Source: Moorella sp. Hama-1 (GTDB taxonomy: Bacteria; Bacillota; DSM-521; Neomoorellales; Neomoorellaceae). Taken from it: a stretch of 64,000 nt of DNA. A model generated the notes under the pieces. It did no database searches. It was not told the origin of the DNA and saw only the letters and a list, made by a program, of their open reading frames with translations. Made by a program: the position numbers and the translations under genes. Below are positions 45,451-54,068 of this stretch, piece after piece (within the stretch, counting starts at the first letter, position 1; every line of letters begins with the position of its first letter). The DNA lies in contig NZ_AP024620.1 of assembly GCF_023734095.1 (NCBI RefSeq), positions 1,732,501 through 1,796,500 on the forward strand, in the 5' to 3' direction.

Positions 45451-45870
45451 TTAACGGCAGGCGGGGCAATAACCAAAGAAAATCGTCGACGCATTGAGAA
45501 CCTGAAAACCCTTTTTTTCTATCTCCCCATCTGCTGCAGGCCTTTGCGCTTTATGAAACTCGTAAATACGGCCACACTTGAGGCAAACAAAGTGATTATG
45601 CGGAACTTTTTGGGTCTCATAGCGGGCCGTCCCATTCAGGGACGGTGCCTTTTGAATAAGGCCCATCTGAACGAAGAGATCTAATGAGCGGTAGACAGTG
45701 GCTACCCCTACCGTCGGGCAATACCTGCGGGCTACCTTGTAAATAGATTCTGCCGTGGGGTGTTCCCGGGATAATTCCAGGAAGGCTTGAAGTACCGCCT
45801 GGCGCTGGGGTGTTAAACGCCGATCGCTTTTGCGAAATTTCTCCTCGTCCAGAACTACCCCCGCAGACAT
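45451..45870 (-). CDS. Fur-family regulator
   Basis: A 139-residue winged-helix regulator: RLTPQRQAVLQAFLE, HPTAESIYKVARR, TVGVATVYRSLDLF, and metal motifs HNHFVCLKCGRIYEF and CPAC. It may be Fur, PerR or Zur; the residues seen do not decide. It starts 4 bases after the NifU stop, so it is coupled to an Fe-S assembly gene and iron sensing is likely. Confidence 0.88.
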   Translation of the reverse strand: MSAGVVLDEEKFRKSDRRLTPQRQAVLQAFLELSREHPTAESIYKVARRYCPTVGVATVYRSLDLFVQMGLIQKAPSLNGTARYETQKVPHNHFVCLKCGRIYEFHKAQRPAADGEIEKKGFQVLNASTIFFGYCPACR

Positions 45871-45873
45871 TTC

Positions 45874-46251
45874 CTATCCACCTGCCTTCAATCTGGCTTG
45901 ATAGTTACGAATGGCTTCATGCAGGGCGCTGGCGCCCAGGTTGGAGCAGTGCAGCTTAATTTCCGGTAAACCGCCGATGGCTGCCGCCACATCAGCATCA
46001 GTAATCTGCAAGCCTTCCGCCAGGGTTTTTCCTTTAGCTATTTCTGTAAGGATACTGCTGGTGGCTATAGCCGCCGGGCACCCGTGTACCTGAAACTTAA
46101 CGTCAATCAGACGGTTATCCTGAACTTTGATATAAACACACAAATAATCGCCGCAGCCAGGATCGCCCATAGTGCCCATACCATCCGCATCCTTAATGAT
46201 GCCTACATTACGCGGATTTAAAAAATGATCGAGAACCAGTTCCCCATACAT
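45874..46251 (-). CDS. NifU/IscU-type Fe-S scaffold
   Basis: A 125-residue scaffold with the three cysteines in DPGCGDYL, VHGCPAAIA and LHCSNLG, and HFLNPRNVG at the start. I place the start at ATG 46251 because the promoter's -10 box (46328) lies over the upstream candidate at 46329. It builds 4Fe-4S clusters for delivery to apoproteins. No cysteine desulfurase gene is in the window. Confidence 0.85.
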   Translation of the reverse strand: MYGELVLDHFLNPRNVGIIKDADGMGTMGDPGCGDYLCVYIKVQDNRLIDVKFQVHGCPAAIATSSILTEIAKGKTLAEGLQITDADVAAAIGGLPEIKLHCSNLGASALHEAIRNYQARLKAGG

Positions 46252-46327
46252 TAACACTTGCCCCCTAAACGTCCAGCTACGTAATGTATTAATCAGCCTT
46301 CCTGTTAATAAGCATCTGTTCAATATC

Positions 46328-46356
46328 ATTATAAACCTATTATGACCCTATGTCAA
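46328..46356 (-). promoter_or_regulatory. Consensus promoter of NifU-Fur
   Basis: Minus strand TTGACA (46351-46356), 17-base spacer, TATAAT (46328-46333). It lacks the full CATATG palindrome (TTGACATAGGG). Confidence 0.8.
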
Positions 46357-46462
46357 CAAATATTAAGTGCCCTACCCTGAAAATAACGCCGTTTACCATT
46401 TTCATCCTTCTGCTGGTGCCGCCCGGCGGCATGGGCGTCTACTCTTTTGGTATCCACAGCAT

Positions 46463-46612
46463 GCGTTTGACTTCTTCTCTTACTCCCGCACAAAAAGCCC
46501 GTCCCAACTTACGAAAACCCGCTCGCCGGGAAAACTCCATGATTTCTTCCAACCGTGTCCAGACGCCGTAGCCGGCAGCCTCAGTCCGGCTTTTGGTATT
46601 CATCCCTGGCTT
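46463..46612 (-). pseudogene. DUF1847 fragment
   Basis: The minus strand reads AAGYGVWTRLEEIMEFSRRA, as in the intact gene at 58189-58818, then diverges after about 45 residues. It is fused in frame to unrelated sequence at both ends. Confidence 0.75.
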
Positions 46613-46895
46613 AACGCAACTTATCCCTGCCGCCAAAAATACGCCTGGACATACCTGCAATCCAATCCCAGTGCAAGTAAAGATGAACTAAAACCAGGCC
46701 CACCGTCACTAGCGCCAGCAAACAGTGTATCTCTAGCCATCCCTGGCGGCTAAAAATAAAGCCGGGAGCAAAACCGCGCCGGCCATATCTCCCCGCTGGG
46801 ACTATTAACCAGGTGATAAAGCCTGAAAGGGCTAAACCCAGGGTACCCAAGAAAAGGGCTAAATCAGCAAAATAATTAACCCTCCATTTGTGCAA
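46611..46895 (-). CDS. DUF4405 small membrane protein
   Basis: A 94-residue paralogue of 21051-21335, over 80% alike by eye, with GWLEIHCLLAL (one histidine kept) and LVHLYLHWDW. It begins at TTG behind GGAGG. Next to it lies a DUF1847 fragment where the 21-kb copy has a radical SAM gene. Confidence 0.72.
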   Translation of the reverse strand: MHKWRVNYFADLALFLGTLGLALSGFITWLIVPAGRYGRRGFAPGFIFSRQGWLEIHCLLALVTVGLVLVHLYLHWDWIAGMSRRIFGGRDKLR

Positions 46896-47038
46896 CTCTA
46901 AGCCTCCATTTCTCGAATCCCGACATCGAACCCGACATTTGATACCCTAAAATCCTTACTGCAGGCATAGCCGTTACTACAAAATTTTTCCCCAACTGCC
47001 CGAACTATAAAAGCGATAATGCTGCCCAGATAGCCCCT

Positions 47039-47278
47039 CTATTGCAAGCCTTTTTTCACCATGGTAAGCAGCCTTACGCCGCGCCCGTGCAATTGCTGGA
47101 ATACCACGCCTGCCGGCGGTACCCGGACCGGGTCACGGTAGAACCATACCCGCCGCAAAAACCAGAGAAGGATAGTGATAATTATCGCTGCAAGAAGAAA
47201 TATCGTAAAGAGGATTAAACCAACAGGGTTCACAGGCGAGATTAGCGATATTGCAGGTAAAACAGGTAAAATTACCAT
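47039..47278 (-). pseudogene. Chimera: PS decarboxylase N-terminus joined to DUF364 C-terminus
   Basis: The first 58 codons (to RDPVRVPPA) equal the start of the decarboxylase at 55012-55782. The last 21 (QQLHGRGVRLLTMVKKGLQ) equal the end of DUF364 (60695 copy). The frame is open across the join at 47110. It keeps a membrane helix but no catalytic part. Confidence 0.8.
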
Positions 47279-47351
47279 CCTGACAACCCCTTCTTTATGC
47301 TTTAAGGCATTCCATCAAGATCAGGGCCAGAGACTTCGTTAATAATGACAT

Positions 47352-47381
47352 AAAAAGTCCCCGCGAATAAAAAGCGGGGGC
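47352..47381 (-). terminator. Terminator of PPOX copy 1
   Basis: Arms GTCCCCGC and GCGGGGGC with TTTTTATG after on the minus strand. The same hairpin occurs at 55856-55885 after copy 2. Confidence 0.8.
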
Positions 47382-47407
47382 AATAGTTCTTCTTACACCG
47401 TTAAAAA

Positions 47408-47809
47408 TTATAATTCTTTACCCAAGGTATCGCCAGGTTGGCAAATATAAACATTAGTAACTTCGACAAGCACAGCGGATTGGGGATGCAGTGCTGGCAT
47501 TGCCTGCTTGACCCAGGCCACCGCATCGTCGAAAACCTGACCTGAAGTATGGATAGTGGCTTTTCCTTTTATTTGGTAGGCCTGCTTATCTTCTAGATTC
47601 CAGGTGCATACGGCGATATAAGGATTGTTTTTAAGATTGTCTTTGGATTTCTCCATGAAATTATCCACGACTAAAAGATGATCGTCATCATACACTTTGA
47701 CAAAAGTCATCGGCACCACATTGGGTATTCCCTCTTTAGACGCAGTAGCTACCGGAAAAACTCCCTGCTTTGCGATTACATTTTTAATTTCCGTATTCAA
47801 TTTGGCCAT
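47408..47809 (-). CDS. Pyridoxamine 5'-phosphate oxidase-family protein (copy 1)
   Basis: A 133-residue split-barrel flavin-binding protein. GVFPVATAS, NVVPMTFV and NNPYIAVCTWN are typical of the PPOX group, which holds FMN, F420 or haem. Copy 2 at 55912-56313 differs by about one residue. It has its own consensus promoter and a structured leader. Enzymatic role unknown. Confidence 0.82.
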   Translation of the reverse strand: MAKLNTEIKNVIAKQGVFPVATASKEGIPNVVPMTFVKVYDDDHLLVVDNFMEKSKDNLKNNPYIAVCTWNLEDKQAYQIKGKATIHTSGQVFDDAVAWVKQAMPALHPQSAVLVEVTNVYICQPGDTLGKEL

Positions 47810-47848
47810 AATCGAAACCCCCTTTTCCTCAAAAAATAAATTTTACTT

Positions 47849-47980
47849 GTAACTACTTAGCCTACCTGGCCGGTCAGCCCGGCAGTGAAAGCATGGAAGG
47901 CCCATCTGGGTAGCGTGGTTGCGCCATACTGACAGTATGTAGCCCCGCAGAAGCTAATTACGACGGTAGCCTGAGTAGTT
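47849..47980. repeat. Inverted-repeat-bounded structured element, copy 1
   Basis: Ends read GTAACTACTTAGCCTACC and GGTAGCCTGAGTAGTT on the plus strand and can pair. It fills the 5' leader of the PPOX gene. A diverged relative is at 52789-52910 in the opposite orientation. Confidence 0.65.
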
Positions 47981-47993
47981 TTTTTACTTTAAA

Positions 47994-48022
47994 ATTATAC
48001 CCGTTAAAATAACATATGTCAA
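47994..48022 (-). promoter_or_regulatory. Consensus promoter with CATATG operator (copy f)
   Basis: Minus strand TTGACA (48017-48022), spacer TATGTTATTTTAACGGG, TATAAT (47994-47999). The region 48034-48213 beyond it holds no gene I can name. Confidence 0.82.
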
Positions 48023-48213
48023 ATATACTGACCCTTGTCCACCCTCACTAGGGCGGTTTTTACCGCCACTTCATGGACAGGCCATATTCCGCTCGCCGTA
48101 AATTTTCGTGACGGCCATTTTCGCGATTTTTAGGCTGTTTGCGTGGTAGCGGATAATTTTGTGGGTAACTGCCTCTGCAGTGCTTCTTTTAGGGACGAAA
48201 AGAATGAAACACT

Positions 48214-50022
48214 CTATTTCCACATCCATTTATTACTAGGTTTGCCAAAGGAGCGATTGAGATCGGATATGCTAAAATCCGTCGCATAAAATCTCTGATA
48301 AAACTCTTCTGCCGCGGCAAAAACATCAAAATTAAATATTTCGGGGTGAAGAATATTGGCCATATACATCAAACCCAATACCCACCTGGGACTCCCGAAA
48401 TCCCAACCCGGAGCCGGATGATTGTATATTCTTTTATTCCTTACCGCTTCGACGTCCACACCGGCCGCGCAACAATCGGCATAAAAATCTTCAACAGGAG
48501 CAGATATAAATGCTGAGATAAATATGATTTGCGGGTTGAGGGCATTCAGTTCCGCCGCTGAAATTTTCCTGCCCGGCCTGCCGCTGCCTTCTATTTCTTT
48601 ATTAACGCTAATTCCGCCTGCCGCTTCTACTAATTGATTCTCAAAACGTTCCCCTTTGATGCAAAAAAGCGGTTTGCCCATGGCGTAATATACCCGGGGT
48701 TTATTGCTGCTAAAACGCAAACCTGTTGCAACCAAAGAAACTCTTTCTTCCAGATAGGACGCCAATTCTTCAGCTCTGTCTTCGAGCCGGATTACCCTGC
48801 CGAAATATCTGATTGTTTGCATGTACGTTTGCAGGTTTTGGAGGTCACGATGTAGTTGCGACAGCATATTATTACAAAGTACCTCTTCCCAAACCTGTAA
48901 TACTTTCTTTTTATCGCTAACACCCATGGTAATTAATATTGCTTCCATCATTTCTAAAGCCCTGGTAAAAGGGTAACCCCCTTGAAAATCACCTTCCTGA
49001 AACTTCGTTTTTGCTAATATTCCTCTAATATTTTTTAATTCTTGCCCACACCCGGGACACGTATTTCCTCTGATTAAACCCGCATCTGCCAATCTCAGTT
49101 TGGCCCCCATTGGCCCATAAAAGTCCCGCTTATAGATGGTTTCCCCGCAATTAGGACAAAAGGTATTCAGATAATCGGTGCCGGGAGAATTGAAAAGGTA
49201 TATATAACTAAGATTTTTTTTCAAGCGCTGGTAAAGTTTTTCCGCCTCCCGTATTGAAGGCTCCAATTTAGGATCGGCATTTTCCAGCGGTATAAACCGC
49301 ATTATCTGCAGGGGTATATCCTTAGATATTTGAGCTATATGCCGGGCGAGACTTAAAATCTCTTCTTCATTATGGCGTTGATAGATACACGAGATCTCAA
49401 CATGAATACCACTTTCATAAAGCTTTTTTATGTTGCGTAAAACCGGCTCGACCGTGCTACCGCCACAGCCACGATAAGCCTGGTCAGACAAGCCTTTAAC
49501 ACCGACATTGATAAAATCCAAATCGCTAATTATTTGAGCTAATGATGTTTCAGTGAAATAGGCGTTCGTAGAACAACCTACCAACAAGCCGCGGCTTTTG
49601 GCAGCTCCGGCGACTTTAATAAAGGTTGGCAAGGAAGCCAGGGGATCGTTCATCAGAAAAGCAATTCCAATACAATCGTTTTTTATTGCTTCGCTCACTA
49701 CTTCTTCCGGCGCTAGTTTACGCAAGGCTCTGCTGGCAGGATCCATTTCTCTGGCGATGACCGTGGCAATGCACCCATTGCAATTAAAATTGCACCCTGC
49801 AGTGCTAATCTGGAGGAACTTACCTCCGGGATAAAAATGCAACATGGGCATTGTTTCGATCGAAATCGGACAAACAACGAGATAATTATTGGGATAAAGT
49901 TCCGTTATTTCTTGCCCGTTATTTTTATAAAGACCGCACGCCCCTGTTTTGCCTGCTGGAATCACGCAAGCTCTTTCGCAAATACTACACTTCATAAATC
50001 TTATTTCCATATTGTTATCCAT
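48214..50022 (-). CDS. Radical SAM enzyme fused to an SBP-like domain (copy 2)
   Basis: A 602-residue paralogue of 30728-32536 with the same length and all cysteines: CSICERAC, AGCNFNCNGC, and the ribbon CPNC...CPGC. Differences are mostly conservative and spread along the protein, so both copies look selected. It follows the methyltransferase copy and riboswitch 3, but no transporter genes. Confidence 0.78.
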   Translation of the reverse strand: MDNNMEIRFMKCSICERACVIPAGKTGACGLYKNNGQEITELYPNNYLVVCPISIETMPMLHFYPGGKFLQISTAGCNFNCNGCIATVIAREMDPASRALRKLAPEEVVSEAIKNDCIGIAFLMNDPLASLPTFIKVAGAAKSRGLLVGCSTNAYFTETSLAQIISDLDFINVGVKGLSDQAYRGCGGSTVEPVLRNIKKLYESGIHVEISCIYQRHNEEEILSLARHIAQISKDIPLQIMRFIPLENADPKLEPSIREAEKLYQRLKKNLSYIYLFNSPGTDYLNTFCPNCGETIYKRDFYGPMGAKLRLADAGLIRGNTCPGCGQELKNIRGILAKTKFQEGDFQGGYPFTRALEMMEAILITMGVSDKKKVLQVWEEVLCNNMLSQLHRDLQNLQTYMQTIRYFGRVIRLEDRAEELASYLEERVSLVATGLRFSSNKPRVYYAMGKPLFCIKGERFENQLVEAAGGISVNKEIEGSGRPGRKISAAELNALNPQIIFISAFISAPVEDFYADCCAAGVDVEAVRNKRIYNHPAPGWDFGSPRWVLGLMYMANILHPEIFNFDVFAAAEEFYQRFYATDFSISDLNRSFGKPSNKWMWK

Positions 50023-50615
50023 AATCCGGCTTCACCCCTGTTTATTTCAAATTTAGAGATTCCCGCTGCCCCCAATGTCTTTACAAAACTCTCCACAGCA
50101 TTCTCGCCAATATTTTTGTTAATTCTTTCCTGCCAGTTTCTATCTTTTTGCACCATCCTGGCATCAATTAACTTTTTTAGTTCGGCATTACCAAAGCCCC
50201 CGCCAATAAAGGCTGCGCCCTGGGGAGCGAGTACCCTGTATATTTCTTGAAACGCCTTTTGCTGATTTTCCCAAAAAAATATTGACCCTCTACTTATTAC
50301 AAGATCCACCGATTGATCTTTTAACGGGATTTCGTGGACATCACCAAGCAACGTTCTGGCTTTTTTTTGCAAACCATAACCGGCGATATTTCGTGTCGCT
50401 TTTTTCAGCATTTCAGGAGACTGATCAAATAAGTATATATACAATTCGGTAATACCAGCCAGGGCAATCCCCAGATAACCGCCACCGCAGCCGATATCCA
50501 GGCATCTCCCTCTAGTTATGCCTGTTTTTTGTTTTATTTGTTCCGCAATGACAGGATAAACCGGAGCAAATACCTCCCGGGCGACCCTATCAAATTCTTC
50601 GACATTAATCTCCAC
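50001..50615 (-). CDS. Class I SAM-dependent methyltransferase (copy 2)
   Basis: A 204-residue paralogue of 32515-33129 with CLDIGCGGGYLGIALAG. The start is GTG 50615 (VEINVEEFDR), behind GCGAGGGG. It overlaps the radical SAM-SBP gene by 22 bases, as copy 1 does, and is now the first gene after riboswitch 3. Confidence 0.85.
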   Translation of the reverse strand: MEINVEEFDRVAREVFAPVYPVIAEQIKQKTGITRGRCLDIGCGGGYLGIALAGITELYIYLFDQSPEMLKKATRNIAGYGLQKKARTLLGDVHEIPLKDQSVDLVISRGSIFFWENQQKAFQEIYRVLAPQGAAFIGGGFGNAELKKLIDARMVQKDRNWQERINKNIGENAVESFVKTLGAAGISKFEINRGEAGLWITIWK

Positions 50616-50685
50616 TTTAATCCCCTCGCTTTCCAATGTAGCAACGTCATGTTCCTTCCGGAAACCTGAGGGACGGGTAAACCCG

Positions 50686-50805
50686 CCCCTTCTCTATTCT
50701 CCCCTTACCCCGGCCAGGAGGATTTTCGCTTCCTAATCGGATAAGTTATAGTGGTAAAATCTGGCATAAAAATTTTTGACCGTTGCCAACAGGTCAAGAT
50801 TAAAA
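50686..50805 (-). pseudogene. C-terminal remnant of the BtuF/MolA-type binding protein
   Basis: The bases align with 33199-33316, including the codons for FYHYNLSE. The match then stops abruptly and the riboswitch 3 terminator begins, marking the join of an internal deletion. Confidence 0.8.
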
Positions 50806-50812
50806 AAACTAA

Positions 50813-50838
50813 AGCCCCACCTGTAGAAGGGTGGGGCT
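50813..50838 (-). terminator. Riboswitch terminator 3
   Basis: Minus strand AGCCCCACC and GGTGGGGCT with TTTAGTTTTTTT after. Confidence 0.8.
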
Positions 50839-50883
50839 AATAAAAGCTAGAATCAGCTCGTCATCAGCCACCTCCTTATACAC

Positions 50884-50984
50884 AAACCTGGGAAGGCATA
50901 CCCGTTTCCCGGTATACCCCGTGGGCCTCACAGCCCAGGCCGGCCACCATAGATCGCTCCTTAGGTTAATCCGGCTCGGAGATG
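50884..50984 (-). promoter_or_regulatory. Moco/Tuco-type riboswitch 3
   Basis: About 95% the same as 37128-37232, including CCTAAGGAGCGATCTATGG. It now controls the methyltransferase/radical SAM-SBP pair directly. Confidence 0.78.
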
Positions 50985-51050
50985 TCAATATTTTATTTTA
51001 TGCCCTTAAGTCTAATTAGACATATTCAACATACTCTCTAAAATTCCTGC

Positions 51051-51338
51051 CTATGAGCATAAAAATCCTATTCCTCCGTGTCCTCCGCTTAAGGTTATTC
51101 GGTCACCTTCTTTTACCCAGCCGCTCTTTATCACCCGGCAATAAATACCTTCCGTCCTTAAAGGTGCCGGCCCCGGAAAAAAGAGGCTCGAAGGTTCATC
51201 TTCCTGCTTGCCGATTTGCATAACCTCAACAATCTCAACAATTGCTTCTCCCACTGAAAGTCTAACCCCCACCATAACTCCTTCTAAATTAATGCCCTGA
51301 ACGGTAATGTTTTCGGCAAAATCACCAGGTTGCAATTG
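51051..51338 (-). pseudogene. MOSC gene lacking its N-terminal third
   Basis: Reads QPGDFAENITVQGINLEG to the end of the domain, including EGIYCRVIKSG. The first 60 or so residues are replaced by the end of the ArsR gene, which it overlaps. A short GGHGGIGFLCS tail is extra. Confidence 0.75.
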
Positions 51339-51630
51339 TATCATTAATGAGTTTCTCAACAATAATTTCTTCGACTAATTTCATCAACGTAATTATTCGG
51401 GGATCAGTAATACGATAAAATACCTGCAAACCCTTTTTGGTGGTATCAACGAGATCTTGCTTGCGTAAAATGGCCAAGTGCTGCGAAACATTAGGTTGTT
51501 CCAACTCAAGTTCATCTATTAATTCACATACGCATCGCTCACCATAGAACAAAAAATTTATTATTCTTACTCTCGTTGGATGGGCCAGGGCTTTAAAAAA
51601 CTCAGCCTTCATAAAATCAATGCCTTTCAT
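51322..51630 (-). CDS. ArsR/SmtB-family repressor
   Basis: A winged-helix regulator of 102 residues: FFKALAHPTRVRIINFL, then GERCVCELIDELELEQPNVSQ shortened to the core RCVCEL (the CXC metal or thiol site in helix 3), SQHLAILRKQDLV. I use the second ATG, 51630, because GGAGG is too close to the first. Its tail (KLINDTIATW) runs into the MOSC fragment and may be altered. It has a promoter at about 51650-51690 (TTGAGA, TATAAC). It is a candidate for the CATATG-box regulator. Confidence 0.82.
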   Translation of the reverse strand: MKGIDFMKAEFFKALAHPTRVRIINFLFYGERCVCELIDELELEQPNVSQHLAILRKQDLVDTTKKGLQVFYRITDPRIITLMKLVEEIIVEKLINDTIATW

Positions 51631-51701
51631 AAACATGCCTCCTTCCCAGTTATAAATTCTTATAATAGTATCTCAAGCCCCAGCCTCTATTTATCTATTT
51701 A

Positions 51702-51890
51702 TCAGGAAATATTAAACCTAGAATTTTCACCGAAAGTATTAGTTTGGGCAATTATAAATTTCACCAGCATTTTAAGATTGAACAACTCTGCCTTTATGGT
51801 CACGGCTCCCAGGCCTCGTTGACGCCCAAGGCGATGTCCGGCGACTTTACAATGCACAGATTTTATATCTAAAAAAATCAAGGTCCAATT
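51702..51890 (-). pseudogene. Transposase C-terminal remnant (IS1182-like)
   Basis: The minus strand reads AGHRLGRQRGLGAVTIKAEL and NLKMLVKFI, like the end of IS1182-type transposases. The rest is missing. Confidence 0.5.
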
Positions 51891-51912
51891 TGCGGGCCGT
51901 ACTTGGGGCTTT

Positions 51913-52701
51913 TTATATATGAATACCAAAGTAGATAAAGATATATTTAAGGGACACATATAAAAACATCAAACCGAAAAGAAGTTTTAAGGTGGTGGAG
52001 CTAAAGCGGGCTATCAGTTTGGCTCCGTAGATGGCGCCTATGACAGCGCCGATACCCAGCGTGACAGCGACCGGGATATTTACTGTATGCGCCACCAGTT
52101 TAAAAATAGAGCCTACCAGGGCCATCCAGATAAATGAAGCCATTGAAGTACCGACGGCTAATTTCATCGGCGCCTTAAATAGATACAGGTATGACGGCAC
52201 TAAAGCATAACCGCCGCCAAGGCCAATAATCCCCGTCAAAAAACCGATGATTGACCCCAAAATACTTTTTTGGGTGGGGCTACCGGGTATGTCCCGGGCC
52301 GATGGTAAATCTTGGGGGCTATTTAACGGTCGACGCTGCAAACCTTCATAAAGCATCCTTAACGAAACTATGATAAAAGCAATACCTATAATCAGATCGA
52401 TCAGATCGCCGTAGTTTTTTACATAATTAAAGACTACCGAACCTATTATTACACCCAGCACGCCGCTATAACCCGTAATCTTAGCAGTCTCTCCTTCTAC
52501 ATTACCCATCTTAATATGCTGAATCGCTCCAGAAGCAGCCGTAAAAACAACAGCCGTTAAAGTGGTTCCCACCGCAATCGCCGGATCAAAATGAAACCCG
52601 AAGCGAATCACCGGCATCATCAGGGCGCAACCTCCCGTTCCCAGGAGACCACCCATTATTCCCGCCAGGATACCGGTAATTAGATAAATTAAATATACCA
52701 T
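51913..52701 (-). CDS. TauE/SafE-family sulfite or sulfur-anion transporter
   Basis: A 262-residue protein with about eight helices in two repeats: GGLLGTGGCALMMPV (near 17-31) and GIIGLGGGYALVPSY (near 153-167), the family's paired glycine motifs. Members export sulfite or sulfonates or take up organosulfur. It has a consensus promoter with the CATATG operator, and the ArsR gene lies downstream. Confidence 0.87.
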   Translation of the reverse strand: MVYLIYLITGILAGIMGGLLGTGGCALMMPVIRFGFHFDPAIAVGTTLTAVVFTAASGAIQHIKMGNVEGETAKITGYSGVLGVIIGSVVFNYVKNYGDLIDLIIGIAFIIVSLRMLYEGLQRRPLNSPQDLPSARDIPGSPTQKSILGSIIGFLTGIIGLGGGYALVPSYLYLFKAPMKLAVGTSMASFIWMALVGSIFKLVAHTVNIPVAVTLGIGAVIGAIYGAKLIARFSSTTLKLLFGLMFLYVSLKYIFIYFGIHI

Positions 52702-52745
52702 TTTAACTCTTCCTTTCTTGGTTTTATATTTCCTTATCCGCTTAT

Positions 52746-52774
52746 ATTATATTCCACTAATGATCATATGTCAA
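52746..52774 (-). promoter_or_regulatory. Consensus promoter with CATATG operator (copy h)
   Basis: Minus strand TTGACA (52769-52774), spacer TATGATCATTAGTGGAA, TATAAT (52746-52751). Confidence 0.82.
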
Positions 52775-52788
52775 GAAAAAATAAGTAT

Positions 52789-52910
52789 AACTACTCAGGG
52801 CACCGCCTCTTTAAGCCTCTCCAGCGCAACATGCCGTCAACCTGGCTACCCGCCCGGGCCTGCCGGGCTTTAGCTGCAAGACTGACTGGCCAGTGAGGCT
52901 GAGTAGTTAC
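52789..52910. repeat. Inverted-repeat-bounded structured element, diverged copy
   Basis: Ends AACTACTCAGGG and GGCTGAGTAGTTAC pair. Interior blocks TGGCTACCC, GGGCCT and TGGCCAGT match the element at 47849 in reverse orientation. It sits between the radical SAM stop and the TauE promoter. Confidence 0.6.
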
Positions 52911-52919
52911 AGTATAGCG

Positions 52920-54008
52920 CTACAAACCAAAGAGCTTGTAGCAGTTAATGCACGGCAGGGGAGGCGCCGGTACTTCCGGGTTATCCAGGAGAAAAGGGTT
53001 GGTCAGGTCCAGGCGGTGACGGAAGGGCTGTTTAAATTCCCGGGCAGTTTTGTTTTTGATTACCCTGGTCAGACCTTCAGTAATGTTGCCATAATTAAAG
53101 GGGTTAAAGGACGCTTCCCCACGGCAAAAGTAACGTGATACCACACCTTTATAGGGCAGTCCCAGGTAAACACAGGGAGCTACTTCACCGTGGCTGTTGA
53201 TAAAAATATGTTTTAAGGGCCGGGCATCGCAGACCATGACATCGGGATTAAACTGCAAAGGATAGACTCTTAAAGGGAATCCCAGCCTCCGGGCCCGTTC
53301 TTCAGCGTCTTGGATGGCAAGAAGATATTCTTCAGAAATTACTTCTCCCGGGCAGGCAAAAACCCTTAAAGCCTCCATCTCCGGGGAAAGGGTAAAATCC
53401 AGGTTGGTGGCCACTACTTCATCGGCCCCGGCGCCGGCAGCCAGTTCCACAAAGGCCGCTAACTCCTGTATATTTCTTTTGGTCATCAGGTAAGAGCAGA
53501 GAATTTTGGGCAAAGGGCTACTTTGCTTTTGTTTGATATCTGCCAGACGGCTAATATTGGTCAGCAATCGTTTGAGGCTGGAGCCGGAACGTAACGCGGC
53601 GTGGGTAAGCGGGTTGCCCCCGGCTACCGAAAGGCCCAGAAGGTCACATCCCATTTCCACCAACCGCTCCAGGATAGCAGGTCCCAATAAAATGCCATTG
53701 GTAGTAAAACCTACCTGGCAGCCCTGTTCTTTAGCCAGCTGCATCATATCCAATAGCCGCGGGTGCAACAGGGGCTCGCCCCAGCCCTGGAAGTAGATCA
53801 AGCCTACCTGGCGCAGATAAGGGGCAATATAGCGCACGAAGAGTTCCCACGGGAAGTCGGCGCCATACCAGCCGTCCGGCAAAAGGGTGTGAGGACAAAA
53901 AAAACACTTCAGCTGGCAGCGGCTGGTGACCTCCAGCTGCAGCACCGGTATTCTCCGCCCTGATGGAAAAAGTCTCTGAAGAAAAGTTTTGATGTTTGGC
54001 CCTTTCAT
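52920..54008 (-). CDS. Radical SAM/SPASM protein
   Basis: A 362-residue enzyme: TSRCQLKCFFCPH (CX3CX2C near 31-38), GWGEPLLHP, and a C-terminal SPASM-like cysteine set (VAPCVYLG, YFCRGE, PCINCYKLFGL). Such enzymes modify peptides or small molecules and use extra Fe-S clusters. Fragments of its 3' end lie at 18973 and 60720, always beside DUF364 genes, so the families were once neighbours. Confidence 0.82.
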   Translation of the reverse strand: MKGPNIKTFLQRLFPSGRRIPVLQLEVTSRCQLKCFFCPHTLLPDGWYGADFPWELFVRYIAPYLRQVGLIYFQGWGEPLLHPRLLDMMQLAKEQGCQVGFTTNGILLGPAILERLVEMGCDLLGLSVAGGNPLTHAALRSGSSLKRLLTNISRLADIKQKQSSPLPKILCSYLMTKRNIQELAAFVELAAGAGADEVVATNLDFTLSPEMEALRVFACPGEVISEEYLLAIQDAEERARRLGFPLRVYPLQFNPDVMVCDARPLKHIFINSHGEVAPCVYLGLPYKGVVSRYFCRGEASFNPFNYGNITEGLTRVIKNKTAREFKQPFRHRLDLTNPFLLDNPEVPAPPLPCINCYKLFGL

Positions 54009-54068
54009 CAGGTATCATACCGCTTCTTTCTTAAATTATATGGGCCTGCAATTCCAGCCTAACATTAA

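Larger units (their letters stand above)
47110..48033. repeat. Long direct repeat, copy 1 (924 bp)
   Basis: Nearly identical to 55614-56537, with a constant offset of 8504. It covers the decarboxylase start, a terminator, the PPOX gene, the structured element and its promoter. Confidence 0.9.

Noticed and set aside
46251-46329. 26-residue N-terminal extension of NifU
   Set aside because: Its ATG overlaps the -10 box of a consensus promoter, so it cannot be in the mRNA.
47849-47980. IS66-derived miniature element
   Set aside because: Flanking 8-bp duplications are absent and only one end starts with GTAA, so I kept it as unassigned.
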